Source: DTWD01 sp963662965 (GTDB lineage: Bacteria; Acidobacteriota; Vicinamibacteria; Vicinamibacterales; UBA8438). From it: 64,000 bases of DNA. The notes under the pieces were generated by a model. That model did not search any database, was not told the origin of the DNA, and saw only the letters and a list, made by a program, of their open reading frames with translations. The position numbers and the translations under genes are program-made. The stretch covers positions 5,084,001 to 5,148,000 of the forward strand of contig OY759970.1 of assembly GCA_963662965.1 (NCBI GenBank). Reading direction: 5' to 3'. Positions 1 through 9,204 of the stretch are shown piece after piece. The stretch's first letter is position 1. Every line of letters begins with the position of its first letter.

Positions 1-327
1 CTCGACGGCGTCCGTCTCCTCCAACCCGACACCGTGGCGATGATGACGGTGAACCGCCTTCCCGACACGGTGCTCCCGATCGGCTTCGGTAGTCCGCAGT
101 TGGGGCGCGGTTGGGGACTTGGGTTTTGCATCGTGATGGACGAGTCGGTCTTCCCCTATCCAGTGAGCGAGGGGACATTCTGGTGGGACGGCTCCTCCGG
201 CACTCGGTTTTTCGTAGATCCGGTGCGCGACATGGTGACCGTCATCATGGCGGCGGCGTCACCGGCGCGCGGCAACGGCTTTCGAGAGGCGTTTACCGAG
301 GCAGTTTACGCCGCCGTCGTGGATTAG
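1..327 (+). CDS. Serine hydrolase of the beta-lactamase (class C/EstB) family, C-terminal part
   Basis: The reading frame is open from the first base of the window, so only the last 108 or so residues are present and the catalytic SxxK and YxN motifs lie outside. The visible part has the glycine/tryptophan-rich strand GWGLGF followed by WWDGSSGTRFFVDP and a hydrophobic strand (VTVIMA). This is the usual C-terminal end of class C beta-lactamase-like esterases and peptidases, where the G-T stretch corresponds to the KTG-like motif. Its stop codon overlaps the stop of the convergent gene by four bases (TTAG). Family assignment is good; substrate is unknown. Confidence 0.8.
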   Translation, partial: LDGVRLLQPDTVAMMTVNRLPDTVLPIGFGSPQLGRGWGLGFCIVMDESVFPYPVSEGTFWWDGSSGTRFFVDPVRDMVTVIMAAASPARGNGFREAFTEAVYAAVVD

Positions 328-944
328 TCGCGCAGCTCGAGCGGCGCCTGGCAGTCGGCATCGGTCACCTGGAGCGGCCACCAGCTGGCAAAGTTGCCGT
401 CGGACGCCGCCAGAGGGACCGCCAGCGCGAAGGGTCCTGGCGCGAACGAGGCACCGTCGCCATGCCGACTCAGTTCGCGTCGGAATCGATCGACTTCCGG
501 TGCGGCGAACAAGGCGTAGTAGAGCTGACGTGCCGGAAGGCGGCGAATATGGCCGACACAAACCGGGGTCGGCACGACGTCACCCAGGCCCGCGTCTTCC
601 GCCGCCGCGCGTAGATCCTCGATCGAGAGGGTGCCACGAATGGACTGGTATTCGTCCGGCAGCACGATCGGCATCGCCGCCTTCGCCGGCGACGTCATCG
701 ACTCCATGGTTCGATTGAAGATCTGCTGAAACAACTCGGCGCGCAGCTGGTCGGACGGCTCGAACACCAGCACGCCGACGCCGGACTGCATCGGTCCGCG
801 TAGCCCCAGCTGCCAGTCGGACACGAGGCTGCCGCTGACGACGTACGGCTCCGACAGGCTGCTCTGTACTGACTGCCAGAACAGCCAGCCGAGCACGATG
901 AGCAGGACACCGGCGATCCCGACCTTTCGCAGCGTCTGTGTCAT
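324..944 (-). CDS. Hypothetical protein with N-terminal membrane anchor
   Basis: This 206-residue protein has one hydrophobic segment near residues 9-24 (VGIAGVLLIVLGWLFW), which is probably a signal anchor that places the rest outside the cytoplasm. The remainder is a soluble domain with two cysteines (in PTPVCVGH and TDADCQAP) and no motif I recognise. It ends in a stop overlapping the stop of the convergent serine hydrolase gene, and starts about 40 bases beyond the 3' end of the desaturase gene on the same strand. The two could be co-transcribed, but nothing else links them. I cannot assign a function. Confidence 0.6.
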   Translation of the reverse strand: MTQTLRKVGIAGVLLIVLGWLFWQSVQSSLSEPYVVSGSLVSDWQLGLRGPMQSGVGVLVFEPSDQLRAELFQQIFNRTMESMTSPAKAAMPIVLPDEYQSIRGTLSIEDLRAAAEDAGLGDVVPTPVCVGHIRRLPARQLYYALFAAPEVDRFRRELSRHGDGASFAPGPFALAVPLAASDGNFASWWPLQVTDADCQAPLELRD

Positions 945-984
945 CGGTTTGCCCCGCCCGAATCCCGTGGGTTGTCAGGAGGAA

Positions 985-1851
985 TCAGGCCGCGCGCTTG
1001 GCGAGCACGATCTTGTTGGCGATCTGGGTGTCGGTCGGCACCTGAACGTCCCAGGCGATCCCGAGCTTTTCGAGCAACCGGATCTGCAGCCAGGTGAGGT
1101 CGATCTCCTGCCAGGTCAACCCGTGACGAGCCGAGCGAGGCAGGGCGTGATGGTTGTTGTGCCACCCCTCACCGAAGGTCAGCAGCGCCACCCACATCAA
1201 GTTCTTGGAGTCGTCCCCAGTATCGAACCGGCGTTGCCCCCAAAGGTGGGTCGCCGAGTTGACCAACCAGGTGCAGTGGAGTCCGAAGACGACCCGGAAG
1301 AACACCCCCCAGAGCAGATACGGAAGGCCGCCGAGGGCAAGGAGTGCAACGCCGAGCACGACGAGTGGCACCCAGTGCCACGTATTGAGCACGCGGTAGA
1401 ACCGATCCTGCATCAGATCGGGCGCGTACTTGCCCGTCACGGCAGTGTTGGAGTGGAGCTCTTCCCCGAAAATGGTCCACAGCATGTGCGACCACCACCT
1501 CCCGTCGCGAGGGGTGTGGGGGTCCCCGTGATCGTCTGAGTACTGGTGGTGAATGCGATGCACGGCCGTCCAAAAAATCGGACCGCCTTGGAGCGTCATG
1601 GTGGCGCAGACCGCAAAGAAGTGCTCAACCGCCTTCGGGACCTTGTAGGCCCGATGGGTATGAAGCCGGTGATACCCCAACCCAATGCCCCACCCGATGC
1701 AAATCCAATGCAGGGCGAACGCGACGAGAATGGCGTCCCAGGTCGCGAAGAACAACGCGATGACGGCGAGCACGTGGAACACCACCATCGTCATGAGGGT
1801 GCTCCAGGCGATCTGAGCACGGCTACCGAAATCCATCGAGGCGTTGTCCAA
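985..1851 (-). CDS. Acyl-CoA/acyl-lipid delta-9-type fatty acid desaturase
   Basis: The 288-residue membrane protein has all three histidine boxes of the di-iron desaturases: HRLHTH (residues 61-66), HRIHH (98-102) and HNNHH (231-235), plus the extra histidine in NSATH near 200. It has hydrophobic pairs before the first box and between the second and third. This spacing matches bacterial stearoyl-CoA/acyl-lipid desaturases, which use O2 and a reduced electron carrier to put a double bond into membrane acyl chains. Length is normal. It is divergent from the radical SAM gene with about 190 bases between them. No dedicated ferredoxin or reductase gene is adjacent. Confidence 0.92.
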   Translation of the reverse strand: MDNASMDFGSRAQIAWSTLMTMVVFHVLAVIALFFATWDAILVAFALHWICIGWGIGLGYHRLHTHRAYKVPKAVEHFFAVCATMTLQGGPIFWTAVHRIHHQYSDDHGDPHTPRDGRWWSHMLWTIFGEELHSNTAVTGKYAPDLMQDRFYRVLNTWHWVPLVVLGVALLALGGLPYLLWGVFFRVVFGLHCTWLVNSATHLWGQRRFDTGDDSKNLMWVALLTFGEGWHNNHHALPRSARHGLTWQEIDLTWLQIRLLEKLGIAWDVQVPTDTQIANKIVLAKRAA

Positions 1852-2038
1852 CCTGAATCTCCCGTTCCATCCCGTGGCGACGCATTCGCCAGGTGTCCAG
1901 GTATTGTAGCCGTTCTGCGCTAATTCGAACGGAGCCGCCGCATGGACGCGACCTGGAATTCCGGGCCCTCGGAATCCAAGGTGGCGCGTCAGGCGTCAAA
2001 AGGGGGACACTTGTACCGCTCGTTCGCAAGGAGCCCCC

Positions 2039-4519
2039 ATGGCCACACCGCTCGATGAGCGAACTCTGCTTCGCGCGCCGGCGTACTCAGTGATTCGCAC
2101 CGCCAGCGGTCCGATCGCACTCGACCCGGCGGCGCCGCATTGGATGGCCACCGACCAGCGCGGTCTCGACTTGCTGGGCCGATTCGACGGCACAACGCCG
2201 CTGGGCGACGTGGTCAAACGGTACGCGGCCCAGAGCGGCCTCGACACGACTCGGGCGTGGCTTCATGTCGACACGTTCGCCCGCGACGCGATGCGACGCG
2301 GCTTCCTGACGAGCGATGGCGCCGCCGCCGCGCCGTACCTCGGTCGTTCGACCTACCTCGAGGTCGACCAGCTGCGCGAGCTGTGGATTCAGGTGAACGA
2401 CTTCTGCAACCTCGCCTGCGAGCACTGTCTCGTCTCGTCCGGCCCGACCGAGCCGCAGGGGCTCGAGACCGAACGGCTCGTCGAAGTCGTCGACCAGGCG
2501 GTCGACCTCGGCACCGAGCGGTTCTTCCTGACCGGCGGCGAGCCGCTCGCGCGGCCGGACATCATCGAGCTCGCGACTCATGTCGTCTCAACCCGCCAGC
2601 GCGAGCTGGTCGTGCTTACCAACGGCACGCTGCTCGCAGGTGAACGGCTCGATGCGCTCGCGCGACTCGGCGACACCGGACGGCTCCACCTGCAGATCAG
2701 CCTCGACGGGTCGAACCCCGACGTGAACGACCCCGTCCGCGGGCGCGGCAGCTTCGCGCGGATCGTCGCCGGTATTCGCGCCGCCGTCGCCGCCGACCTG
2801 GCTCCGACGATGACGATGACCGTCCTCCGCCACAACCTCGGCGACCTGAACGGCATGGTGACGCTGGCATCTGAGCTCGGCGTCCGTCACCTCCACTTCC
2901 TCTGGCCCCATGCGCGCGGGCGGTTGCTCGAGAGCCGATTCGCGGACCTGCCATCGACGACGGAGCTGCTGACCGCCGTTCGATCGACTCGCGATCTGGC
3001 GGCCACCCTCGACGTCACCATCGACAATCTCGAGGAGCTCCGGCTCCGGTTCGACGGAACGCCAGGCGTCAAACGCGACCTCGCCGGGGCCGGATGGAAT
3101 AGCCTGTGTGTCTCCACCGATGGCTGCGTCTACCCGTCCGCCTCCCTGGCGGGCGTGCCGGACGTGCGTTGCGGCGACCTCGCGGATGCGAGTCTCGAAT
3201 CGATCTGGCGTACGAGCGCGGTCTGCCACGACCTGCGTGAGGCGACGGTCGAAGCGAAACCGACGTGCCGCAGCTGCATGCTCAAGTTCCTGTGCGGTGG
3301 CGGCGACTTCGAGCACGGCTACTGGGCGTCAAAGGCGGACACCGGCACCGGGAGCTTTCTCGGGCACGACCCGTTCTGCGAGCTCTACCAGGGTCTGGCT
3401 GAAGACACCTTTGCCGAGTTTGCCGCCGAGGGCGCCGAGAGCGTCCAGCCACGGTCGGGCTACGACCGGCCGGTCGTCTTGCGGGCCATGGGCGAACAGA
3501 CGCTCGAGACCGAGGCGCCCATCGTGCGCACGACGCACTCGGCGTGCGTGCTGTCGGAGGAACTCCTCAACAAATCCCGAGCCGAGGTCCGCGAGTTCTA
3601 CGGGCAGGCCGCGGAAGAGCCGCAAGCGGAGCTCTGCTGCCCCACCCAGCCGGATGAGGCCGACCTGGCGCACATCCCGGCGGAGGTGATCGAGCGTTTC
3701 TACGGCTGCGGCAGTCCGGTATCGAGCGCACACCCCACGCCCGGTGAGACGTTTGTCGATCTCGGCTCCGGCGCGGGGATCGACTGCTTCATCGCCGCCA
3801 AGCGTGTCGGGACCAGCGGTCGCGTCGTCGGCATCGACATGACCGACCAGATGTTGGAGGTCGCGCGCGACTGCCAACCCAAGGTCGCCGAAGCGCTGGG
3901 CTACGACGCGGTCGAATTCCGGAAAGGTTTCCTCGAGTCGATCCCCCTCGACGATGGCACCGCTGACGTCGTCACGTCGAATTGCGTCATCAATCTGTCA
4001 TCGGACAAGCCGCGCGTCTTTCGCGAGATCTGGCGCGTGCTCAACGACCATGGGCGTGTCGTGATCGCCGACATCGTCTCTGACCGCGAGGTGCCGCCGA
4101 AGATGCGCGCGGACGGGCGGCTGTGGGGCGAGTGCATCAGCGGCGCGATGACCGAAGCGGCGTTTCTCGACGCGCTCGAGCGGTCGGGCTTCTACGGCCT
4201 CTCGATCGTGAAGAAGACCTTCTGGAAGACGGTGCAGGACTGCCAGTTCTGGTCGGTCACCGTTCGCGGATTCAAGTTCGAGAAGAAGGCCGGCTGCACC
4301 TACGTCGGGCAGTACGCAATCTATCGCGGACCCCAGAAGGCGGTCGTGGACGAGGAAGGCCACCTCTTTCCGCGCGGCGTGCCGGTCGAAGTCTGCACCG
4401 ACACGGCGTCGAAGCTGCAGCACCCCCCTTACGCCGAGGCGTTCGTCATCGTCGACGGTCCCGTCGGGGCACGCGAGCTAACGTCGGCGGACAATGGCTG
4501 CGGTCCCGACTGCTGCTAG
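2039..4519 (+). CDS. PqqD/radical SAM/SPASM protein fused to an ArsM-like methyltransferase
   Basis: This 826-residue protein has three parts. Residues 1-95 resemble a PqqD-type peptide-binding domain. Residues 110-460 are a radical SAM enzyme with CxxxCxxC (C123, C127, C130), the GGEP motif (166-169) and a SPASM cysteine set (C357, C363, C378, C410, C413, C419, C447) for auxiliary FeS clusters. Residues 495-826 are a class I SAM methyltransferase with DLGSGAG, GIDMTDQML and the arsenite-methyltransferase-like strand TSNCVINLS, preceded by a CCP motif (533-535) and ending in CGPDCC. ArsM enzymes bind arsenite through cysteines, and radical SAM ArsS acts after ArsM in arsenosugar synthesis, so an arsenic or thiol/peptide substrate is plausible. 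The start is supported by AAGGAG five bases upstream. Functional assignment is inference. Confidence 0.85.
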   Translation: MATPLDERTLLRAPAYSVIRTASGPIALDPAAPHWMATDQRGLDLLGRFDGTTPLGDVVKRYAAQSGLDTTRAWLHVDTFARDAMRRGFLTSDGAAAAPYLGRSTYLEVDQLRELWIQVNDFCNLACEHCLVSSGPTEPQGLETERLVEVVDQAVDLGTERFFLTGGEPLARPDIIELATHVVSTRQRELVVLTNGTLLAGERLDALARLGDTGRLHLQISLDGSNPDVNDPVRGRGSFARIVAGIRAAVAADLAPTMTMTVLRHNLGDLNGMVTLASELGVRHLHFLWPHARGRLLESRFADLPSTTELLTAVRSTRDLAATLDVTIDNLEELRLRFDGTPGVKRDLAGAGWNSLCVSTDGCVYPSASLAGVPDVRCGDLADASLESIWRTSAVCHDLREATVEAKPTCRSCMLKFLCGGGDFEHGYWASKADTGTGSFLGHDPFCELYQGLAEDTFAEFAAEGAESVQPRSGYDRPVVLRAMGEQTLETEAPIVRTTHSACVLSEELLNKSRAEVREFYGQAAEEPQAELCCPTQPDEADLAHIPAEVIERFYGCGSPVSSAHPTPGETFVDLGSGAGIDCFIAAKRVGTSGRVVGIDMTDQMLEVARDCQPKVAEALGYDAVEFRKGFLESIPLDDGTADVVTSNCVINLSSDKPRVFREIWRVLNDHGRVVIADIVSDREVPPKMRADGRLWGECISGAMTEAAFLDALERSGFYGLSIVKKTFWKTVQDCQFWSVTVRGFKFEKKAGCTYVGQYAIYRGPQKAVVDEEGHLFPRGVPVEVCTDTASKLQHPPYAEAFVIVDGPVGARELTSADNGCGPDCC

Positions 4520-4613
4520 CGGCGCGCACGGCGCGCCCCCGCGGGAGCGGCGCCGGGCATTGGGCCCCGGCTAGCGACCGCGGTGGGGTTCGGGGCCGCC
4601 AGCCCCGTCAGAA
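4516..4613. repeat. Intergenic double-hairpin repeat S, copy 1
   Basis: The block starts at the C-TAG stop of the radical SAM fusion gene and ends at the stop of the decayed TPR gene, so it fills a convergent intergenic gap. It contains a perfect hairpin GGCGCGC-ACG-GCGCGCC and a second hairpin CGGGGC-CGCCA-GCCCCG. Both are also present, in the same order and spacing, at 56338-56440. In the second copy the stem of hairpin two is kept while its loop differs. A bidirectional terminator or a REP-like repeat are the two readings. There is no U-tract typical of intrinsic terminators. Confidence 0.6.
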
Positions 4614-5840
4614 TCAACTACCGAGAATGCGTTCGCCCGCCGCCGTGGTAAACGCGGCCGCCGCCTCCCGATGGCCTCGCTCGGCCAGTCCGAGAAGACG
4701 CACGAACTCCGGATTGGCCCGAAGCGGATCAAGCCACGGGTCCTGGGCCGTCGCCGGGAAGCAGACGTAGCCGCCCTCGATCGCACGCGCGAGCATCGCC
4801 AGCGTTGCGTCGTGGTCACCGAGCTGCGTCATGTACAGCGACCACAAGTAGTGCCCCTCTGGGTCGAACCCTTGCCAGACCGGCGGCCAGGTCACCTCGG
4901 ACGCGACGGCCGCCCGGTCGGCATCGGGGTCGACCAGGGCGCGCAAGAGCACGAACCACGGCGCGGCCGGTCCCGAGACGCCGGCGGCCTCGTCGACCAC
5001 CGCGATCGCCTCGGCACGACGACCCAGTCGAATTAAGCATTCGGCTTTGATCGCCAGATCCAGCGGCCTCCTCCGCGTGCTCAGCCGCCTCTTCGTAGCG
5101 CCCCGCGTAGACGAGCGTGAACATGAACGCGGTCGAGATGCTCGGGTCGAGCCGGCGAGCGCGGGCGTGCGCCGCGAGCGACGCGTCCATGAGGCCGCAA
5201 TACCGGCACGCCGGGACGAGCCCGGCAAACAAGTTCGCGTCGGCAGAGCTGATCTTCGCACGGTCGAGCAGCCGGAGCATCGCGTGCTTCGACCGCCCCC
5301 GTTCCAGCTCGAGCGCCGTGTAGAGGTTGTGCGCCACCGGCAGGTCCGGATTGAGCGTCAGCTCCCGTTCGAACGCGGCATCGGCCTACCAATATCCCTC
5401 CGCGTGCTCATCGGCGTTCAGGTCCGGGGCGTACTTCGCAATCACCCGGTGCATCCGACCGAGCCTGGCCCAGGCGGGGGCGTAATTCACGTCTTCCTCG
5501 ACACAGCGCAGATAGAGATCGCTGCCAGCTTCCACTCCACCGAGGCATGCGCGAGCTGATTCGCCCGCAGGTAGTGCTCATACGCGGTCGCACTCTCCGG
5601 CACGTCGCGCTCCAGTTGTTGCTCTTCACCGGAGCTCAATGGCACGGCGAGGAAATCGACGATACGCCGTGTCAGCTCATCCTGGAGCTGGAAGATGTCC
5701 TGCCAGGCGAGCTGCGAGCGCTGTGACCAGACGACGGTGCCGGCCGGAGCCTCGAGTAGCTGCGCGTTGACTTGCAGTCGGTCGCCGCCCCGCAGCAACG
5801 TGCCCACCAGCACCAGGTCGACCTCGTATCCTCCGTCCAC
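4614..5840 (-). pseudogene. Decayed TolB-like/TPR protein (C-terminal part of a regulator or kinase)
   Basis: Read on the minus strand, the first part (5840 to about 5510) matches the TolB-like domain of CadC/kinase-TPR proteins (VGTLLRGGDRLQVNAQLLEA, then QDELTRRIVDFL). Homology then continues in a second frame (YLRCVEEDVNYAPAWARLG), which is cut by an in-frame TAG at 5386-5388. It resumes with TPR repeats in the same frame (NPDLPVAHNLYTALELERG) and moves to a third frame near 5080 (PLDLAIKAECLIRLGRRAEA) to the end. So there are two frameshifts and one nonsense codon. The N-terminal DNA-binding or kinase domain is absent, because the fragment abuts the DUF4242 remnant. It is not likely to give a functional protein. 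Confidence 0.85.
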
Positions 5841-5850
5841 TGGCGTTCTG

Positions 5851-6137
5851 CTAGCCGGGGGCCGCCTCCGCCGTCGTCGGGTCGATCGTCGACATCACCT
5901 CGGAGATGCGATTCGCCGGGAACTTGCCGAGTCGTGCATGCTCCCGAATCAGCTCCTCGTTTGGCGCGATATACAGGCACTACACCTTGTCACCCGTCAC
6001 ATAGCTGTGGACCCACTGAATCTCTGCGTGCCGAGCTTCCGCAGGACCTCACGCGAGGTCTCGGCGACACCGGTCAGCTCCGCCGGTGTCATGCGCCCGG
6101 CCTCCTGAATTTCACGCTCGATTACATACTTCGGCAT
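5851..6137 (-). pseudogene. DUF4242 small protein gene, frameshifted and interrupted by a TAG
   Basis: The frame opens with MPKYVIEREIQEAGRM and follows the DUF4242 family to VLRKLGT. There the frame shifts. The next frame gives the expected family sequence IQWVHSYVTGDKV, then a TAG (5980-5982) where the family has tyrosine, then CLYIAPNEELIREHAR and SEVMSTIDPTTAEAAPG before a natural stop at 5851. The original product would be about 94 residues, normal for this ferredoxin-like-fold family. With one frameshift and one nonsense mutation it is a clear pseudogene. It sits directly upstream of the decayed TolB/TPR gene on the same strand. Confidence 0.88.
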
Positions 6138-6280
6138 AGCATTCACCCCGCGCGTCCACTGATGTATGGGAGAAAAAGGGGTCGGGCGACCCACCGCACG
6201 CAGTCGAGGTTGAGCCACGGGAACTCCCTCCCGTGAACGCTCCAAGCATTTAACAAAACGGCCGCGAGGTGAAGGGTGAA

Positions 6281-7105
6281 TCAGCGGTTCACCCGGCGGA
6301 TGAGATACCCACCCGACCGCTCGTCCAGCTCGAGCTCGACCAGGCCGCGTGACTGCGCTTCCTCGAGCACGTCGTTGAACGACCCGAATCCGTACGACGA
6401 CTCGTTGAAACCGGGGCGACGACGCTTCAACGTTTGCTTGATCATCGATCCCCACAGCGTCGTGCGATCGCCCCGCTCCGCGTGCATCGCCTCGGCCGTC
6501 TGCAGCACCAGGTCGATCGCCTGCTGCTGCGCCGGATCGTCGCCTGTGCCGGGGGTGGGCGCCGAAGCGTCGCTCTTCGCCGCCCCGCTCGTCTTTGTCC
6601 GTCCCTTGCTCTTCATCCGGCGACGCGCCGGCTTCCGGTCCGCCGCGAGATCGTCGTAAAAGATGAACTCGTCGCAATTGTTCATCAGGAGCTCGGACGT
6701 CGAGCTCTTCACCCCGACTCCGATCACCGACTTTGCATTCTCGCGGAGCTTGCTCACCAACGGCGAGAAGTCGGAATCGCCGGAAATAATCACGAAGGTG
6801 TCGATGTGTTCTTTCGTGTAGCAGAGGTCAAGGGCATCGACCACCATCCGAATGTCGGCCGAGTTCTTTCCCGACTGGCGCGCATGCGGAATCTCGATCA
6901 ACTCGAACGCCGCCTCGTGCATCGCCGACTTGAAGCTCTTGTAGCGCTCCCAGTCGCAATAGGCCTTCTTCGCCACGATACTGCCCTTGAGCAGCAGCCG
7001 CTCGATGACGAGCTGCACGTCGAATTTCTCGATATTGGCGTCGCGAACGCCGAGCGCGATGTTCTCGAAGTCGCAGAACAACGCGAGATTACCCTCACCA
7101 TTCAT
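6281..7105 (-). CDS. NYN (PIN-like) ribonuclease domain protein with C-terminal OST-HTH/LOTUS-like domain, LabA-type
   Basis: The 274-residue protein starts with an NYN domain, a PIN-fold metal-dependent RNase module. The acidic residues are visible: D12 in CDFENIALG, D84 in NSADIRM, and D110/D112 in SGDSDFSPLV. A basic linker (about 155-185, KPARRRMKSKGRTK) leads to a C-terminal winged-helix domain (WGSMIKQTLKRRRPGFNESS to the end) typical of the OST-HTH/LOTUS RNA-binding module. Length and order match bacterial LabA/DUF88 proteins. It begins 27 bases after the stop of the PQQ dehydrogenase gene, at the end of a minus-strand gene run, so co-transcription is possible. Target RNA is unknown. 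Confidence 0.9.
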   Translation of the reverse strand: MNGEGNLALFCDFENIALGVRDANIEKFDVQLVIERLLLKGSIVAKKAYCDWERYKSFKSAMHEAAFELIEIPHARQSGKNSADIRMVVDALDLCYTKEHIDTFVIISGDSDFSPLVSKLRENAKSVIGVGVKSSTSELLMNNCDEFIFYDDLAADRKPARRRMKSKGRTKTSGAAKSDASAPTPGTGDDPAQQQAIDLVLQTAEAMHAERGDRTTLWGSMIKQTLKRRRPGFNESSYGFGSFNDVLEEAQSRGLVELELDERSGGYLIRRVNR

Positions 7106-7132
7106 GGAACGGATTGTATGCGGAGAGGCACA

Positions 7133-9199
7133 TCACTGTGGAAGCGCCAGCGCGATCAGCTGTGGCGTCTCCCCGCCCACGGTGAGCGCGATGTGTTGCC
7201 GGCCGTCGACCATGTAGGTCATCGGCGTGCCGACCGCGCCGCTGGGGAGGTCGACCGAGGCGACGATAGCGCCCGAGGCTTTGTCGTAGGCCACCAGGTG
7301 CGGTCCGGCGTCAGTGCCCCCGGCCGTCAGCGCGTGAATCAGCAGCGTCTTCGTCAGCAACGGTCCGCTGCGGCTGTCATCTCCGCCGAGCGGCGGCAAG
7401 TCGAGGTCGCGCAGCAGCGGGTGGTTGCGATAGCGGTCGCCGTTGCCGAGCGGCGTCATCCAGACGTGCTCGCCCCGGTTCATGTCGATCGCGGTCATGC
7501 GCGAGTACGGCGGCTTCCAGAGCGGCAACCCCCGCGGCATCACCGGACGGCGGTTCGGATTCCCCGCCTCGATGAACGACGCGTCGCCGCGGCTCAAGAT
7601 GTACCGAAGCGTCGACGGCTCGCCCGGTTCGGCGTCGCGAAACCGCATGACGGTATGGACGTTGCGCGATGGTATATAGAGGATCCCGGTCTCCGGATCG
7701 AGGGCAGCCCCGGACCAGTTCGCCCCGCCGCCTGCGCTCGGGCGAAAGATGGTGCCGTTCAGTGACAGCGGCGTATAGAGCGGTCCGAGGCGAAACCCCT
7801 CGACCGCCTCGACCGCCATCTGCCGAATCTCCGGTGTGAAATCGACCAGGTCGTCAATCGTCGCCCCTTGCTCATCGAACGCGGGCGGCTTCGTCGGAAA
7901 CGGCTGCGTCGGCGCGAGCACCTCCCCTTCGATGTCGGTGTCGGTCGCCACGGCCCGTTCCTCGATCGGCCACACCGGCTCACCGGTCACCCGGTCGAAC
8001 GTGTAGACGAAGCCTTGCTTCGTCACCTGGGCAACCGCCTTCACCGGCCGACCATCGACGGTGATGTCGAGCAGGACCGGCGCCGTCGGGTTGTCGTAGT
8101 CCCACACGCCGTGATGCACCATCTGGAAATGCCAGATACGCTCGCCGGTCTCCAGGTCGACACAGATCAGGCTCTCGGCGAACAGGTTGTCGCCGATCCG
8201 GTGCCCGCCGTAATAGTCGGAGGTCGGCGTGCTGGTCGGGAGATAGACGTAGCCGAGCTCCTCGTCGACGCTCGGGAACGCCCACATGTTGGCATTCCCG
8301 GAATAGCGCCACGACTCGTCGAGCCAGGTGTCGACGCCGAACTCGTCGGCGCTTTGTGGGATGTTGTGAAAATCCCATCGATGCTGACCGGTTCGTGCAT
8401 CGTAGGCCCGTGCGAAGCCAGGCGGCATCTCCTTGGTGATGGAAAAGTCGTTAATGGACGACCCGACGATGATCGTGTTGTCGACGACGAGCGGGGCGGA
8501 TTGCGACGAGAGCGGCAACAGGTTCAAGTTGTCGCGCTGACCGCGGGTCGCGCGCGGAAGATTCGCGGTCAGATCGACCCGGCCGTGGTCACCAAACTCC
8601 TCGGCCGGGATGCCGGTCTTGGCGTCGACGGCAATCAGGAAACCGTCGCCCGTCCCCCAGACGATGCGCGCGTTGCCATCGTTCTCCCAATACGACACCC
8701 CACGATGGGTCCATGGCGCCGGCGCCGGCGTGCCCGACGCGTATGTCCGCGGATCGTGAACCCACAGCGTCTTCCCAGTCCGCGCATCGATGGCGGCCGC
8801 CTGATACAGCGGGGTACTGAGATAGAGAACGCCGGCGGCCATGATCGGCGTCGCCACGACGCGTGAGGTGCGGGGACGGGTCACCCAGAGGTCTGGCTCC
8901 GCCGCTTCGAGCCGATCGAAGACAACGCTCGACGGCACGAGGGACGTGCCGTGCTCGTCGCTGTAGACCAGGTGCGTGTCGGCGGTTTCCCACCGCCACA
9001 CGACCTCGAGGTCCCTGAAGTTGTCAGCCGTGATCTGCGCGAGCGGGGAGTACTTCGACGCCGCGCTGTCGGCCGCGTACCCCCGCCACTCGCCGTTGTC
9101 GGTGCCACCCTGCGCGGGGACGTGGCGGGCGAGCCCGCCGACCAGCGCGATCGTCAGAACCAGCGTGGCGAGATGTCGGATCCAGCGACCATCCGTCAT
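7133..9199 (-). CDS. Secreted PQQ-dependent dehydrogenase, soluble glucose/quinate dehydrogenase-like
   Basis: The start MTDGRWIRHLATLVL gives 688 residues with an N-terminal signal peptide (cleavage near VPAQ) and GGAG nine bases upstream. A longer in-frame start exists but would overlap the upstream hydrolase gene. The mature part is an eight-bladed quinoprotein propeller: NGEWRGYAADSAASKYSPL at the start, tryptophan-docking W motifs (DARTGKTLWVHDP, DLETGERIWHF), the HHGVWDYDNP motif and PTKPPAFDEQG. This order matches membrane-GDH-type quinoproteins without the N-terminal membrane domain. It is five bases downstream of the alpha/beta hydrolase stop. The substrate (sugar, polyol or alcohol) cannot be read. 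Confidence 0.88.
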   Translation of the reverse strand: MTDGRWIRHLATLVLTIALVGGLARHVPAQGGTDNGEWRGYAADSAASKYSPLAQITADNFRDLEVVWRWETADTHLVYSDEHGTSLVPSSVVFDRLEAAEPDLWVTRPRTSRVVATPIMAAGVLYLSTPLYQAAAIDARTGKTLWVHDPRTYASGTPAPAPWTHRGVSYWENDGNARIVWGTGDGFLIAVDAKTGIPAEEFGDHGRVDLTANLPRATRGQRDNLNLLPLSSQSAPLVVDNTIIVGSSINDFSITKEMPPGFARAYDARTGQHRWDFHNIPQSADEFGVDTWLDESWRYSGNANMWAFPSVDEELGYVYLPTSTPTSDYYGGHRIGDNLFAESLICVDLETGERIWHFQMVHHGVWDYDNPTAPVLLDITVDGRPVKAVAQVTKQGFVYTFDRVTGEPVWPIEERAVATDTDIEGEVLAPTQPFPTKPPAFDEQGATIDDLVDFTPEIRQMAVEAVEGFRLGPLYTPLSLNGTIFRPSAGGGANWSGAALDPETGILYIPSRNVHTVMRFRDAEPGEPSTLRYILSRGDASFIEAGNPNRRPVMPRGLPLWKPPYSRMTAIDMNRGEHVWMTPLGNGDRYRNHPLLRDLDLPPLGGDDSRSGPLLTKTLLIHALTAGGTDAGPHLVAYDKASGAIVASVDLPSGAVGTPMTYMVDGRQHIALTVGGETPQLIALALPQ

Positions 9200-9204
9200 C
9201 CCGC

